Made by a program: the position numbers and the translations under genes. A DNA stretch of 64,000 bases from Clostridium omnivorum (GTDB lineage: Bacteria > Bacillota > Clostridia > Clostridiales > Clostridiaceae): NCBI RefSeq assembly GCF_026012015.1, contig NZ_BRXR01000001.1, forward strand, positions 2,939,501-3,003,500, written 5' to 3'. The first letter of the stretch is position 1, and each line of letters opens with the position of its first letter. Below the pieces are notes generated by a model that saw only the letters and a list, made by a program, of their open reading frames with translations, ran no database searches and was not told the origin of the DNA. Below, piece by piece: positions 50,962 to 61,090 of the stretch.

Positions 50962-52388
50962 TGGGGAAATTCTTTACTGAATTTATTATTATATTTCTAT
51001 GGATTTTAAGGGCATCCTGTATAGCATCTATACTAATTGTCTGTGTAGCAATACTTAGAAAAATGTTTAAGGATAAATTAGCAGTAGAGTTTAATTACTT
51101 GCTCTGGATTATTATTTTCCTAAGATTAGTTGTACCAATGTTTCCACAGAGTAAGTTTTCTGTTTTTAATTACATAGAGCGTGCTTCAGAGAAACCAGCA
51201 GTAATATATAGTGATACACAAAGTTATTATGAAACTAAAAACAATGAAAGAGATACTACTATTAATTCATTATTTATAGACAAGTCAAAGGAACCAGTGG
51301 TAATTGATAATTCGGAAGGAATAAATAAATACCTATTTCTTAAATATGGTTTTATACTATGGATTTTAGGAATAAGTATATTGGCAGCAGTATATTTAGC
51401 TATGAGAATAATATTTAGCATAAAACTTATGCTAGATAAAACTAATGTGAAGGATAGTAGAATTGAAATTCTAGAGAGAGGTAAAAAAAGAGTAGGATAC
51501 TATAAAAATATTAAACTATTAGAAAGTAATATAGTTAAAAGTCCATGTATCTATGGTGTTTTTAAACCAAAGATATTAATACCTTATAATTTAGCTGCGA
51601 GTTTAAGTGATAAGGATTTAGAAAATATTTTTATTCATGAAATATCTCATATGAAAAGAAGAGATACACTAAGAATTTACTTAACTCAGATTATTTTGGT
51701 AGTGCATTGGTTTAATCCCCTTGTATGGTATGCTTACAAAATGTTTAGAGAAGATACGGAGTTATGCTGCGATAATAAAGCCCTTAATAAATTAGATAAT
51801 GGTGAAGTTAAAAACTATGGCATAACAATAATAAAACTTATGAGTAAGTTTACTTCTAAGTCTAAAATAGCTGCAACAGTAGGGGCTTTGGGTACAAAAC
51901 ATGAGAGTAAGAGACGAATAAAAATGATAAGCAAATATAAAAGAATAACTGCTAAGAATGCAATTTATGGAACAATTTTAGTACTAGTTTTTGCTATGAC
52001 TACACTTACAGATTCTAAGGCATTAGGGATTGAAAAATATAGAAATATTGATAATATAAATGTTCAATTTATAGAGGATAAAGAAGTGTTGGGGAATTGG
52101 GAGAGTATAGACTTTGTTCCAAGTATAGAAAGCTTTAATTTAGATAAAAACTATTGGAACAAAGAAATATTGAATTTTAATATTCAATTTAATAGAGATG
52201 GAAGTACGCAAAATAGTTGGTTGACTTGGACTAAAGGGCTTATAATGCATCATGGAGATAAGACTGCAAGTAAATACTATATAAAAGAAATTGAAGGAAA
52301 TAAATATTTATTTATGGAATGGAAGAGCGGGGATTACATATATAGAGGAGAGATTACAGGATATTATGTTTTGAAAAAGGCAAATTAG
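50961..52388 (+). CDS. M56-family sensor metallopeptidase (BlaR1-like, no penicillin-binding domain)
   Basis: 475 residues. Four membrane helices surround a zinc protease domain with HEISHMKRRDT (His226, Glu227, His230) and the ELCCDNKAL third-ligand region. The external C-terminal part (about 360-475) is not the serine beta-lactamase-like sensor of BlaR1. It is a short module around VLGNWESIDFVPSIESF and YIYRGEITGYYVLKK that resembles a lipocalin-like sheet domain. The stimulus is therefore probably not a covalently bound beta-lactam. It likely triggers cleavage of the BlaI-type repressor, inducing the ABC transporter downstream. Confidence 0.88.
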   Translation: MGKFFTEFIIIFLWILRASCIASILIVCVAILRKMFKDKLAVEFNYLLWIIIFLRLVVPMFPQSKFSVFNYIERASEKPAVIYSDTQSYYETKNNERDTTINSLFIDKSKEPVVIDNSEGINKYLFLKYGFILWILGISILAAVYLAMRIIFSIKLMLDKTNVKDSRIEILERGKKRVGYYKNIKLLESNIVKSPCIYGVFKPKILIPYNLAASLSDKDLENIFIHEISHMKRRDTLRIYLTQIILVVHWFNPLVWYAYKMFREDTELCCDNKALNKLDNGEVKNYGITIIKLMSKFTSKSKIAATVGALGTKHESKRRIKMISKYKRITAKNAIYGTILVLVFAMTTLTDSKALGIEKYRNIDNINVQFIEDKEVLGNWESIDFVPSIESFNLDKNYWNKEILNFNIQFNRDGSTQNSWLTWTKGLIMHHGDKTASKYYIKEIEGNKYLFMEWKSGDYIYRGEITGYYVLKKAN

Positions 52389-52409
52389 ACATAATATGAG
52401 GGGGTAAAA

Positions 52410-53093
52410 ATGGAATTATTGAGAACGGTAAATTTAACAAAGACTTATGGCTTTAAAGAAACTGCAGTGAAGGCACTTAAGCCTACAGATCTTGAAATTA
52501 GAAAAGGTGAATTTACTGCAATAATTGGACCAAGTGGTTCAGGTAAGAGTACGCTACTTCACCTTTTAGCAGGACTTGATAAGCCTTCTGCTGGACAAGT
52601 GTATATTAATAGTACAAATATATATTCTATGAGCGAAAAAGAATTATCTAGATTTAGAAGGAGAAACATAGGGTTTATTTTTCAGTTTTTTAACCTTATA
52701 CCTATATTGAATGTGGAAGAAAACATTAAATTACCGCTCTTAATGGATAGGAAAAAGGTAGATCAAGATTATATAGATGAGCTTATGGGGACTCTTGGAC
52801 TAAAGGATAGGAGGAAACATCTGCCAGGAGAAATATCTGGAGGGCAACAGCAAAGGGCATCTATAGCAAGAGCACTAGCTAATAAACCTTCTATTATTTT
52901 TGCAGATGAGCCTACAGGGAATTTGGATAGCAAGAATAGTGCTGAGGTATTGGAACTTTTAACTCACTCAATTATTAAATTTAATCAAACACTTGTCATA
53001 ATAACTCATGATCCTAATGTAGCTAGATGTGCTAATAGAATTATAACTTTAGCTGATGGCGATATCATAGAGGACAAGAGGGTGAACCTATGA
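52410..53093 (+). CDS. ABC transporter ATP-binding protein (MacB/LolD/BceA type)
   Basis: 227 residues with Walker A GPSGSGKST, Q-loop FIFQFFNLIPILNVEENI, signature ISGGQQQRASIARAL, Walker B IIFADEPTGNLDS and H-loop ITHD. This subgroup works with FtsX-fold permeases in mechanotransmission rather than ordinary import. It overlaps the permease gene by four bases and follows the M56 gene by 21 bases, so it belongs to the BlaI-controlled operon. A role in antimicrobial peptide resistance or peptide release is inferred. Confidence 0.9.
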   Translation: MELLRTVNLTKTYGFKETAVKALKPTDLEIRKGEFTAIIGPSGSGKSTLLHLLAGLDKPSAGQVYINSTNIYSMSEKELSRFRRRNIGFIFQFFNLIPILNVEENIKLPLLMDRKKVDQDYIDELMGTLGLKDRRKHLPGEISGGQQQRASIARALANKPSIIFADEPTGNLDSKNSAEVLELLTHSIIKFNQTLVIITHDPNVARCANRIITLADGDIIEDKRVNL

Positions 53094-55603
53094 AAAGTTT
53101 TTGGTCACTAATACCAAGGAGAATGCTTAAGAGCAAGAAAAATGCCTTTTATGTGGGTATAGGAATAATATTATCTATTTCTTTGATTATAGCTATGAAT
53201 ATTATGATTGATGGATTAATGAAAGATGCATATAAAAGAGGCATAGAAGAGGATGGGGGTACTTATGACGTCTTCTTATATTCCCCTGACAAAAAAAATG
53301 TAGAGAAGCTAAAGAAGGATGAAGTAGTGGAGAAACTTTCAAGTCTTGCTTATTTAGGAAAATATAAAGTTCCTAACACTAAATATGAATTAGAGATTGA
53401 TGGATGCGAAAATAACCTTGGGGATTTTCTTAATCTAAAGCTATTACAAGGCAAATATCCAGAAAAAGATAATGAGATAATTATAGAGGATTGGATTTTG
53501 GATAGTATGCCCCAAAAGTATCATATTGGTGATAAAGTAAAACTTAATTTAGAAATAGGTAGTAATAAAAAGAAAAATGAAGATAAAGAATTTGTGCTAA
53601 CAGGTATTTTTAATCATAAATTCACTACCAATCAAGAAAAAAATAAAGGAAGTGCATATGTTACTGAAAAATATGTTGAAGATACAATAGCAGCAAAGGA
53701 TACTTTTTATAAAGGATACTTTGCTGTGAATAAGAAATATCCTATACAAATGGGTGTACAGTTCATAATGGGTTCTAATGAATACAATCAATTAGAACTA
53801 CATACTAATTATGGCCGAGTAATATATTATGAAGGAATGAAAGCTTTTAATAAACTCAGTAATATATTAAGTGTGGTTTTATGTATAGTAGCAAGTATTA
53901 TAATCTATAACATATTTAATATGTCTGTTACAGAGAGGATTATAGAGCTAGGTATGTTAAGAGCCATAGGTGCATCTCCCGTGGAAATAGAAGTACTGGT
54001 TTTAGGTGAAGGCCTGATACTAGGCCTTATATTTATTCCCATTTCAATTATAGTTGGAAATGTTGTTATGAGAAGTATTATAAATATTGCTGTAGGAAAT
54101 AAGATTTTCACTGATATAACTTACATACCATATAAGGCTATTATTTCCTCTGTAGTGGTAGGCATTTCTACAATACTGCTAGGTACATATTTTCCTGCCA
54201 AAAAGGCATCTAAAATATCCGCTATGGAAGCAATTAATTCTAATAACAATTTACAATTAGAAGGTTCAAATGTAAATGAAAATTCAAAAATTAATAAGTT
54301 TATAAATAAAAAGGCTAGCTTTACCACTAGTATGGGATATCTAAATTTACATAGAAATAAAAAGAGAGGGCGTTCTACTATTGTTTCATTGACTATATGT
54401 ATAATAATGTTTATATTTGTGGGTTATTTGATACGCTGCTCCACTAATTCATCAAAAAGCATTAGGGAATCTGTAGGAGGAGATTTTGCAATAGTTGCAG
54501 CTGCTAAAGATAACCCCAATGGTGCACTTTATGATGAGGATATCAAATTGATTAGTGAGATAAATGGTATAGATAAAATAAATAAAGTAAAGAGTTCTAG
54601 TACAATAATGCAAATACCCAAAGATGCAATCACTAGTGAAGGATATAATATTCTCTCTAAACAGATGCTTGGTGATGATAGGTATGACTTCCAAAAGGGG
54701 AGATATAGGTTTAAAGGTATAGAAGTATATGGATATACTAGTGATAAATTAAATGAACTAAATAAATACTTGGATAAAGGTGAAATCAATGAAAAGGAAC
54801 TTCTAGAAAAGCCAATAGCTATAGTAGGTCAAAATCTAAACTATAGCAATAATACTAAGCTAAAAGTTGGGGACAAAATTGAACTACAGTATTGGGAGTA
54901 TGCTCCTGATGGCAGAAATATTAAAACTGATACAACTACCTTTACTATTGGAGGATTATTAAAAGCAGATTTTAAAACCACTTCTCCTAATGAACAAAAT
55001 GTTATATTTACAAGTGAAAAAGTTGCAGAGAAGTATCTTTATATTAAAGGATATGAAAAAGTTAGTTTTAATTTGAAAAAAAATGCAAATTACAATGAAG
55101 TTGAAAAAGAACTCAAGGATAAGCTCAGTAAATATCGTAATTTAGAACTAGTATCCTATAGAGAAGAACTAGAAAAAGCTAAGAAGAAAGATATTAAGGT
55201 GACTTTAATAACCTATGGATTTGTAGCAGTATTAGCTATTGTTAGTATTATTAATTTATTTAATATAATGAGTATGAATATAATGATAAGAAAAAGAGAA
55301 ATTGGAATGCTAAGAGCTGTTGGACTGGGAAACGATGAAGTTGGAAAAATGATAGCTGCTGAAGGATTATTTTATGGAGTTTCATCTGCATTTTGGGGTA
55401 CTGTATTGGGATATATAATTAATTATCTATTCTTTTTACTGGCTAGAAAATCTTTAACAAGTGGAATGACATGGAGTATATCTATAAGCAATATTTTGGC
55501 TATCTGGGCAGCAGTAGTATTAATATGTTATTTAGCTGCAAGACATGGTACGAAAAAATTATTTACGTCTAGTATTGTTGAAGATATTAAAGTAGTAGAG
55601 TAA
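53090..55603 (+). CDS. FtsX-fold ABC transporter permease
   Basis: 837 residues. A first membrane helix (about 18-38) is followed by an extracytoplasmic region, three helices with the SVTERIIELGMLRAIGASPVE coupling segment, then a second half. That half has another anchor helix (about 428-446), a second external domain and three C-terminal helices with MIRKREIGMLRAVGLGNDE. Both FtsX domains are intact. This is the large two-domain form, unlike the ten-helix BceB. It would form a complex with the preceding ATPase. Confidence 0.9.
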   Translation: MKSFWSLIPRRMLKSKKNAFYVGIGIILSISLIIAMNIMIDGLMKDAYKRGIEEDGGTYDVFLYSPDKKNVEKLKKDEVVEKLSSLAYLGKYKVPNTKYELEIDGCENNLGDFLNLKLLQGKYPEKDNEIIIEDWILDSMPQKYHIGDKVKLNLEIGSNKKKNEDKEFVLTGIFNHKFTTNQEKNKGSAYVTEKYVEDTIAAKDTFYKGYFAVNKKYPIQMGVQFIMGSNEYNQLELHTNYGRVIYYEGMKAFNKLSNILSVVLCIVASIIIYNIFNMSVTERIIELGMLRAIGASPVEIEVLVLGEGLILGLIFIPISIIVGNVVMRSIINIAVGNKIFTDITYIPYKAIISSVVVGISTILLGTYFPAKKASKISAMEAINSNNNLQLEGSNVNENSKINKFINKKASFTTSMGYLNLHRNKKRGRSTIVSLTICIIMFIFVGYLIRCSTNSSKSIRESVGGDFAIVAAAKDNPNGALYDEDIKLISEINGIDKINKVKSSSTIMQIPKDAITSEGYNILSKQMLGDDRYDFQKGRYRFKGIEVYGYTSDKLNELNKYLDKGEINEKELLEKPIAIVGQNLNYSNNTKLKVGDKIELQYWEYAPDGRNIKTDTTTFTIGGLLKADFKTTSPNEQNVIFTSEKVAEKYLYIKGYEKVSFNLKKNANYNEVEKELKDKLSKYRNLELVSYREELEKAKKKDIKVTLITYGFVAVLAIVSIINLFNIMSMNIMIRKREIGMLRAVGLGNDEVGKMIAAEGLFYGVSSAFWGTVLGYIINYLFFLLARKSLTSGMTWSISISNILAIWAAVVLICYLAARHGTKKLFTSSIVEDIKVVE

Positions 55604-55671
55604 TAATAATTTCCACAAAGGTTTTTAGTTAACTGCATGGTTGTTTTTATTTTATTTAGGGGGGATTTAAA

Positions 55672-56910
55672 ATGAAGAGAGGTTTTATAGGAGTAATTAT
55701 TTTATCCTTGCTACTAACTTGCTCCTGTACGCAAAAGGCAAAAACGGCGGATGTAAAACAGAGTGATAGTAAAGTTGAACTTGGTATTGTAAGGCATCCG
55801 CCAGCAGCAAGCTACTCAAGGGGAAAAATGACAGGACTTCCAAGCTTTAATCCAAACTCTGAGGATAACTGGCAAGTGGATTTGAGAAGCTATGATATTA
55901 GTGATTTATCATTAGCTGATAGATTAAAAGATTTAAAATATGCTGACTTTGATAGTAAAACTGTTTGGCCAAAGAATTTACCTAAAGAATTTGATAAGGA
56001 TAAGATTATGGAACTTGGAAAGAATCCTGGTCTTGGCATTAGAGAACTCCACAGCAAAGGTATTACTGGAAAAGGAGTCGGAGTAGCTATAATTGACCAG
56101 CAGCTTTTAGTAGATCATACAGAATATAAGGACAGATTAAGGTATTATGATGAAATACATATTGATAATGGTACTCCAGCACAAATGCATGGTCCAGCTG
56201 TAGCTTCAATAGCTGTAGGAAAAAATGTGGGCGTTGCACCAGAAGCAGACTTGTATTACATTGCTGAAACACATGGAGATTTTAAAGATGGTGGATTTGA
56301 CTGGGATTTCACTTGGCTTGCTAAATCTATCGATAGAATTTTGGAGGTAAATAAAAGCCTTGAAAACGATAAAAAAATAAGGGTAATATCCATATCCGTG
56401 GGGTGGAGCAAAGAGCAAAAGGGATACAAAGAAGTAACTGAAGCAGTTAAAAGAGCAAAAAAAGAAGGAATTTTAGTAGTATCATCATCAATACATGAAA
56501 CCTATAAATTTAATTTTCAAGGCTTAGGAAGAGATATACTCAATGACCCAGAAAGTCCTAGTTCTTATGAACCCGGAATCTTTTGGAAGAATGAGTATTT
56601 AAAGAAGCCTGATCTGTTAAAGACAAGTGATTATTTGCTTATACCTATGGATTCAAGAACTGTAGCAAGCCCAACAGGAGAGGAAGACTATGTTTTTTAT
56701 AGAAATGGAGGCTGGAGTTGGTCAATACCATATATTTCAGGCTTATATGCTCTTGCTTGCCAAGTAAATCCAGATATCACTCCTGAAAAGTTTTGGGAAG
56801 CAGCTTTAAGTACTGGGGATATTATTGATTATAAAAATGATAATAAAACTTATAAGTTTGGAACCATAGTAAATCCAAAGAAGCTTATGGATAAGATAGA
56901 AAAGAAGTAG
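55672..56910 (+). CDS. Subtilisin-like (S8) lipoprotein
   Basis: 412 residues. A lipoprotein-type signal (LLLTCSCTQK, probable Cys18 or Cys20) anchors it outside the membrane. An S8-like catalytic set is readable: Asp142 in GVAIIDQQ, His173 in AQMHGPAVASIAVG and Ser349 in GGWSWSIPYISG, which aligns with GTSMAAPHVSG. The usual oxyanion Asn region appears replaced (LVVSSSIHET), and the Ser motif is unusual. GGGGGG precedes the ATG. It lies 68 bases after the ABC permease with no terminator between, so it may share the BlaI-controlled transcript. A role in degrading or processing peptides at the cell surface is inferred. Confidence 0.83.
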   Translation: MKRGFIGVIILSLLLTCSCTQKAKTADVKQSDSKVELGIVRHPPAASYSRGKMTGLPSFNPNSEDNWQVDLRSYDISDLSLADRLKDLKYADFDSKTVWPKNLPKEFDKDKIMELGKNPGLGIRELHSKGITGKGVGVAIIDQQLLVDHTEYKDRLRYYDEIHIDNGTPAQMHGPAVASIAVGKNVGVAPEADLYYIAETHGDFKDGGFDWDFTWLAKSIDRILEVNKSLENDKKIRVISISVGWSKEQKGYKEVTEAVKRAKKEGILVVSSSIHETYKFNFQGLGRDILNDPESPSSYEPGIFWKNEYLKKPDLLKTSDYLLIPMDSRTVASPTGEEDYVFYRNGGWSWSIPYISGLYALACQVNPDITPEKFWEAALSTGDIIDYKNDNKTYKFGTIVNPKKLMDKIEKK

Positions 56911-56919
56911 ATATGTTAA

Positions 56920-56975
56920 GGGCTCGCTGTGCAGCTGATTATTTTGTTAGCTGTACAGCGGCCTTTTTTATGTAA
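56920..56975 (+). terminator. Terminator of the BlaI-type operon
   Basis: GGCTCGCTGTGCAGCT pairs with AGCTGTACAGCGGCC (56921-56936/56949-56963), followed by TTTTTT. It is the first strong terminator after 50584, supporting a single operon including the protease. Confidence 0.83.
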
Positions 56976-57098
56976 GGGGTAAGTCCTTATGTATATAGCA
57001 AAATTAAAGCCTTATTCAATAAAGCATATAGGGAATAAAGTTTAAGAGCATCATTTTCAGATAATATAGACACTTTCAAAAATATTTTTATATTACTA

Positions 57099-57159
57099 TT
57101 GCATAACGTTTACAAACGGTGTATTATATAGTTAACCGATTTAGTAAACCGTTTCACTA
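57099..57159 (+). promoter_or_regulatory. Promoter and two LacI-family operators of the ribose operon
   Basis: TTGCAT (57099-57104), 17-base spacer, TATTAT (57122-57127). CGTTT-AC-AAACG (57107-57118) fills the spacer. TAGTAAACCGTTTCACTA (57142-57159, 7 of 9 paired, CG centre) lies just after the start point. Both look like LacI/RbsR-type sites. Confidence 0.65.
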
Positions 57160-57187
57160 AAATAATTACTAAAGGAGAGGGTTTAGA

Positions 57188-58117
57188 ATGAATAGAATTT
57201 GCGTGCTTGGAAGCATGAATATGGATATAGTATTAAAAGTAAAAAATATGCCTCAGGTTGGGGAAACTATAATGTCAAAGTCTATGGAAAAGATAGCTGG
57301 CGGAAAAGGTGCAAATCAAGCTGTAGCTGCTAAGAGAAGCGGTGCAGAGGTATATATGATAGCCAAGGTTGGCAGAGATGATAACGGTATGATTTTAACA
57401 GAAGAACTTGAGAAAGATAATATTGATGTGAGATATGTTTTTAAAGATGACAAAGAACCTACAGGAATGGCAATTATTAATGTAGACGATAATGGGGATA
57501 ATTCAATTATAGTGGTTTCTGGTGCTAATATGGCAATAAACAGTAATGAGATAAACAGTACTGAAGGTGCAATAGAAGAGTCAAATATAGTTATTACTCA
57601 ATTTGAAACTCCAATGGATATGTCAATAGAAGCTTTCAAATTAGCAAAAAAGCATGACAAGCTTACTATTTTAAATCCAGCACCAGCTAGAGAAATAGAT
57701 GATGAACTTCTTAAATATACAGATATAATAATTCCAAATGAAACAGAGGCAGCACTTTTAACAAATATAGAAGTTAAAGATTTAGACAGTGGAAAGAGAG
57801 CAGCTGAAGAGTTTTTCAAAAAGGGTGTTAAATGTGTAATAATCACTCTTGGTGAAAAAGGAGCAGCTGTAATAACAAAGGAAAACAGTGAAATAGTGCG
57901 TGCATATAAGGTTGAAGCAATTGATACTACAGCAGCAGGTGATAGCTTTATAGGAGCACTTTCTTCCACTATAGATGCAGAAAATTTAAGTTTTGAAGAT
58001 ATAAAGGCTGCGGTTCGGTTCGGAAATAAGGTTTCATCAATTGCAGTACAAAGAAAAGGTGCACAGCCATCAATACCATACTTAAACGAAGTACTTGATA
58101 TTTATAAGGAGGCCTAA
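57188..58117 (+). CDS. rbsK: Ribokinase
   Basis: 309 residues of the PfkB family. [36 protein letters not shown] and the catalytic anion-hole motif [14 protein letters not shown] are present. It phosphorylates ribose to ribose 5-phosphate, using ATP. It is first in the operon rbsK-rbsD-rbsA-rbsC-rbsB, with AAAGGAGAGGG before the ATG. Its stop lies one base before the rbsD start, and rbsD's ribosome binding site is inside its last codons. Confidence 0.95.
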   Translation: MNRICVLGSMNMDIVLKVKNMPQVGETIMSKSMEKIAGGKGANQAVAAKRSGAEVYMIAKVGRDDNGMILTEELEKDNIDVRYVFKDDKEPTGMAIINVDDNGDNSIIVVSGANMAINSNEINSTEGAIEESNIVITQFETPMDMSIEAFKLAKKHDKLTILNPAPAREIDDELLKYTDIIIPNETEAALLTNIEVKDLDSGKRAAEEFFKKGVKCVIITLGEKGAAVITKENSEIVRAYKVEAIDTTAAGDSFIGALSSTIDAENLSFEDIKAAVRFGNKVSSIAVQRKGAQPSIPYLNEVLDIYKEA

Positions 58118-58118
58118 A

Positions 58119-58514
58119 ATGAAAAAGACAGCTTTGTTAAATAGCGATATATCAGAAGTAATATCAAAAATGGGGCATACAGATGAAATAGCTATAGGGG
58201 ATTGTGGACTGCCAATACCTGATGAAACAAGAAGAATAGATGTAGCTCTTATTAAGGATATACCAAGTTTTATACAAACTCTTAAAGTTGTTCTATTGGA
58301 ACTTCAAGTAGAAGAGGCAATAATTGCAGCAGAAACAAAGGACATAAATCCTAAGGTGTATAGCGAAATTCAGCAGTGCTTAGAAAATGTGAAAATAACA
58401 TTTATATCCCATGAAGAGCTAAAACAAGAGCTTAAAAAATGTAAAGCAGTTATAAGAACAGGAGAGCAAACTCCATATGCAAATATTATTTTGAAGTCAG
58501 GAGTTGTCTTCTAA
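58119..58514 (+). CDS. rbsD: D-ribose pyranase
   Basis: 131 residues from ATG 58119, with AAGGAGG upstream inside rbsK. The conserved [16 protein letters not shown] segment carries the catalytic His; [14 protein letters not shown]-type C-terminal residues are also present ([15 protein letters not shown]). RbsD converts the pyranose form of ribose delivered by the transporter to the furanose used by ribokinase. Normal length for the family. Confidence 0.95.
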   Translation: MKKTALLNSDISEVISKMGHTDEIAIGDCGLPIPDETRRIDVALIKDIPSFIQTLKVVLLELQVEEAIIAAETKDINPKVYSEIQQCLENVKITFISHEELKQELKKCKAVIRTGEQTPYANIILKSGVVF

Positions 58515-58528
58515 GGGAGGATAAAGAT

Positions 58529-60031
58529 ATGAAAGAGCAAAAGCCAATGCTTAAAATGACAAAAATAACAAAGTCTTTTCCAGGAGTTAAGGCCCTTGAG
58601 GATGTAAACCTTACTGCATTTGGCGGAGAGATTACAGCTCTTATGGGGGAAAATGGTGCTGGTAAATCAACTCTTATGAAGATATTAAGTGGTGTTTATA
58701 AGAAAGATTCTGGAACCATAGAAATAGATGGAGAAGAAGTACAAATTACTGGTATTAAGGAAGCAGAATCGCTTGGGGTTACAATAATCCACCAAGAGTT
58801 AAGTGTACTGCCAAACCTTACAGTAGCAGAAAATATATTTTTAGGTAATGAAAAAACAAATAAGTTTACTGGAAGAATAGAAAAAAGGCTTATAAACGAA
58901 AGAAGCAAGATGTTTTTAGACCAGATTGGCTGTAAGATAGACCCTTCTACTTTAGTAAAGAATATCAGCGTAGGAGAAAAGCAAATGATCGAAATTGCTA
59001 AGGCTCTTACTAAAAATTCTAAAATAATTATAATGGATGAGCCAACTACAGCCTTAACTGATGTAGAAACTAAAAAACTATTTGAGGTAATAAAAAGCTT
59101 AAAGGAAAAAGGAATTGCAGTCATCTATATATCCCATAGAATGGAAGAGATTTTTGCAATATGCGATAAGGTAGTTGTTTTAAGAGATGGAAAGTATGTT
59201 GGAGAAGAAAGAGTTAAGGATATAGATAATGATAAGTTAATCAATATGATGGTTGGAAGAAATATTGAGGAACAGTTCCCATATAAGGAATATAAAAAGG
59301 GCCAAGTGCTTTTAGAAGTTAAAAACTTAAATTATGGAAATATAGTAAAGGATGCATCACTTGCAGTAAAAGCCGGAGAAATACTTGGTGTTGCAGGGCT
59401 TATGGGGTCAGGAAGAACTGAACTTGCTAAAACTATATTTGGAGAGTATAAAGCTACTTCTGGAGAGATATATGTTGAAGGTAAGAAGGTAAAAATTAAT
59501 TTTACTAGAGATGCAATTAACAATGGAGTTTGTTATCTATCAGAAGATAGAAAAAAAGAAGGCTTAGTTTTAGGAATGTCCGTTGGTAGAAACATGACTT
59601 TAAGCAATATAGAAAAGTATGAAAATAAATTTAAACGTATTGACCAAAATGCTGAGAGTAAAGACGTAGAGGAATACATTAAAAAACTTAAGGTTAAGAC
59701 ACCAAGCAGTGCACAACTTATTAAAAATTTAAGTGGTGGCAATCAGCAGAAGGTAATACTTGCTAAGTGGCTCCTGGTAGCACCAAAGGTTTTAATCATC
59801 GATGAGCCTACTAGAGGTATAGATGTAGGAGCAAAGAAGGAAATATACGAATTATTAAATGAATTAAAATCCATGGGAAAAGCAATAATTATGATTTCTT
59901 CAGACTTGCCGGAAGTATTAGGGATAAGCGATAGAATTATAGTTATGAGCGAAGGAAAAATATCCGGAGAGCTTGCTCGTGAGGATGCAAATCAAGAATC
60001 TGTAATGAAGCTAGCCGTAGGAATAAAATAG
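58529..60031 (+). CDS. rbsA: Ribose ABC transporter ATP-binding protein
   Basis: 500 residues with two fused nucleotide-binding domains. The first has Walker [10 protein letters not shown] and signature [16 protein letters not shown]. The second has the altered Walker [10 protein letters not shown] and signature LSGGNQQKV, the normal asymmetry of RbsA/MglA proteins. It drives ribose import with RbsC and RbsB. AGGGAGG precedes the ATG, 14 bases after rbsD. Confidence 0.95.
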   Translation: MKEQKPMLKMTKITKSFPGVKALEDVNLTAFGGEITALMGENGAGKSTLMKILSGVYKKDSGTIEIDGEEVQITGIKEAESLGVTIIHQELSVLPNLTVAENIFLGNEKTNKFTGRIEKRLINERSKMFLDQIGCKIDPSTLVKNISVGEKQMIEIAKALTKNSKIIIMDEPTTALTDVETKKLFEVIKSLKEKGIAVIYISHRMEEIFAICDKVVVLRDGKYVGEERVKDIDNDKLINMMVGRNIEEQFPYKEYKKGQVLLEVKNLNYGNIVKDASLAVKAGEILGVAGLMGSGRTELAKTIFGEYKATSGEIYVEGKKVKINFTRDAINNGVCYLSEDRKKEGLVLGMSVGRNMTLSNIEKYENKFKRIDQNAESKDVEEYIKKLKVKTPSSAQLIKNLSGGNQQKVILAKWLLVAPKVLIIDEPTRGIDVGAKKEIYELLNELKSMGKAIIMISSDLPEVLGISDRIIVMSEGKISGELAREDANQESVMKLAVGIK

Positions 60032-60054
60032 TTAACGAAAGAGAGGATTTTCTT

Positions 60055-60993
60055 ATGAAGAATAGTATAAAAGGAAATTTAGTTAAATATAAATCACTTC
60101 TAGCATTCTTTGTGCTATGTATCATTATATCAGTAATTACACCTAGATTCTTGACAGTATCTAATATTACAAATGTACTAACTCAGGTTTCTGTAAACGC
60201 TGTAATAGCTATAGGTATGACCTTCGTAATTCTAACAGGAGGCATAGATCTTTCAGTTGGTTCAATTCTAGCAATAGCTGGAGCCTTAGCAGCATCAGTT
60301 GTAAAGACTAACGGAAATGTACTTTTAGCAGTAATCGTTGCAGTAATAGTTGGTGGAGCCATAGGGTTAATTAATGGTCTATTAGTATCAAAGGGAAAGG
60401 TTCAAGCCTTTATTGTAACACTTGCATCAATGACAATATTAAGAGGAGTAACCTATGTATTTACCAATGGAACTCCAATATCAGGATTAAATAATGCATT
60501 TAGTGCAATTGGAAATAAAAAAATGGGTGTACTCCCAGTACCAGTGTTGATTATGGCTGTGGCAGTATTAATTGCATACTATCTACTAAGTCAAACTAAG
60601 TTTGGAAGATATTTATATGCATTAGGTGGTAATGAAGATTCAGCAAGACTTTCTGGTATAAATACAGACAAAATAAAAACTTGGGTATATGTAGTATCAG
60701 GTATTGCAGCAGCAATAAGTGGTGTAATTATCACAAGCAGAATAGGTTCAGCTTCTCCTAATGCTGGTTCAGGCTTTGAGCTTGATGCCATTGCAGCAGT
60801 AGTAATAGGTGGAACAAGTCTTTCTGGTGGAGAAGGAAGTGTAGTTGGCACTATAATAGGTGCCCTAATAATAGGAGTTTTAAACAATGGATTAAACCTT
60901 ATGAACGTTTCACCCTTCTATCAGTCAATAGTTAAGGGCTTGGTTATATTAATAGCCGTACTTTTAGATAAAAAGAGCAATAAATCAAGATAA
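60055..60993 (+). CDS. rbsC: Ribose ABC transporter permease
   Basis: 312 residues with eight to ten membrane helices. Family motifs include ILTGGIDLSVGSILAIAGA, GKVQAFIVTLASMTILRGV, ALGGNEDSARLSGI and the late FELDAIAAVVIGGTSLSGGEG segment. Membrane component of the ribose importer, paired with RbsA. GAGAGGA precedes the ATG. Confidence 0.95.
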   Translation: MKNSIKGNLVKYKSLLAFFVLCIIISVITPRFLTVSNITNVLTQVSVNAVIAIGMTFVILTGGIDLSVGSILAIAGALAASVVKTNGNVLLAVIVAVIVGGAIGLINGLLVSKGKVQAFIVTLASMTILRGVTYVFTNGTPISGLNNAFSAIGNKKMGVLPVPVLIMAVAVLIAYYLLSQTKFGRYLYALGGNEDSARLSGINTDKIKTWVYVVSGIAAAISGVIITSRIGSASPNAGSGFELDAIAAVVIGGTSLSGGEGSVVGTIIGALIIGVLNNGLNLMNVSPFYQSIVKGLVILIAVLLDKKSNKSR

Positions 60994-61090
60994 ATATTTA
61001 GATAAAAACACGGGTAATATAATGCTAGTATTTCATTAATATTGTAAGCAATAAAAAAATATATATTATAAACAATAGGGAGGAAGTAAA

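Noticed and set aside
57142-57159. CcpA cre site before rbsK
   Set aside because: The flanks of the CG centre do not fit TGWAANCGNTNWCA; an RbsR-type LacI operator fits better.
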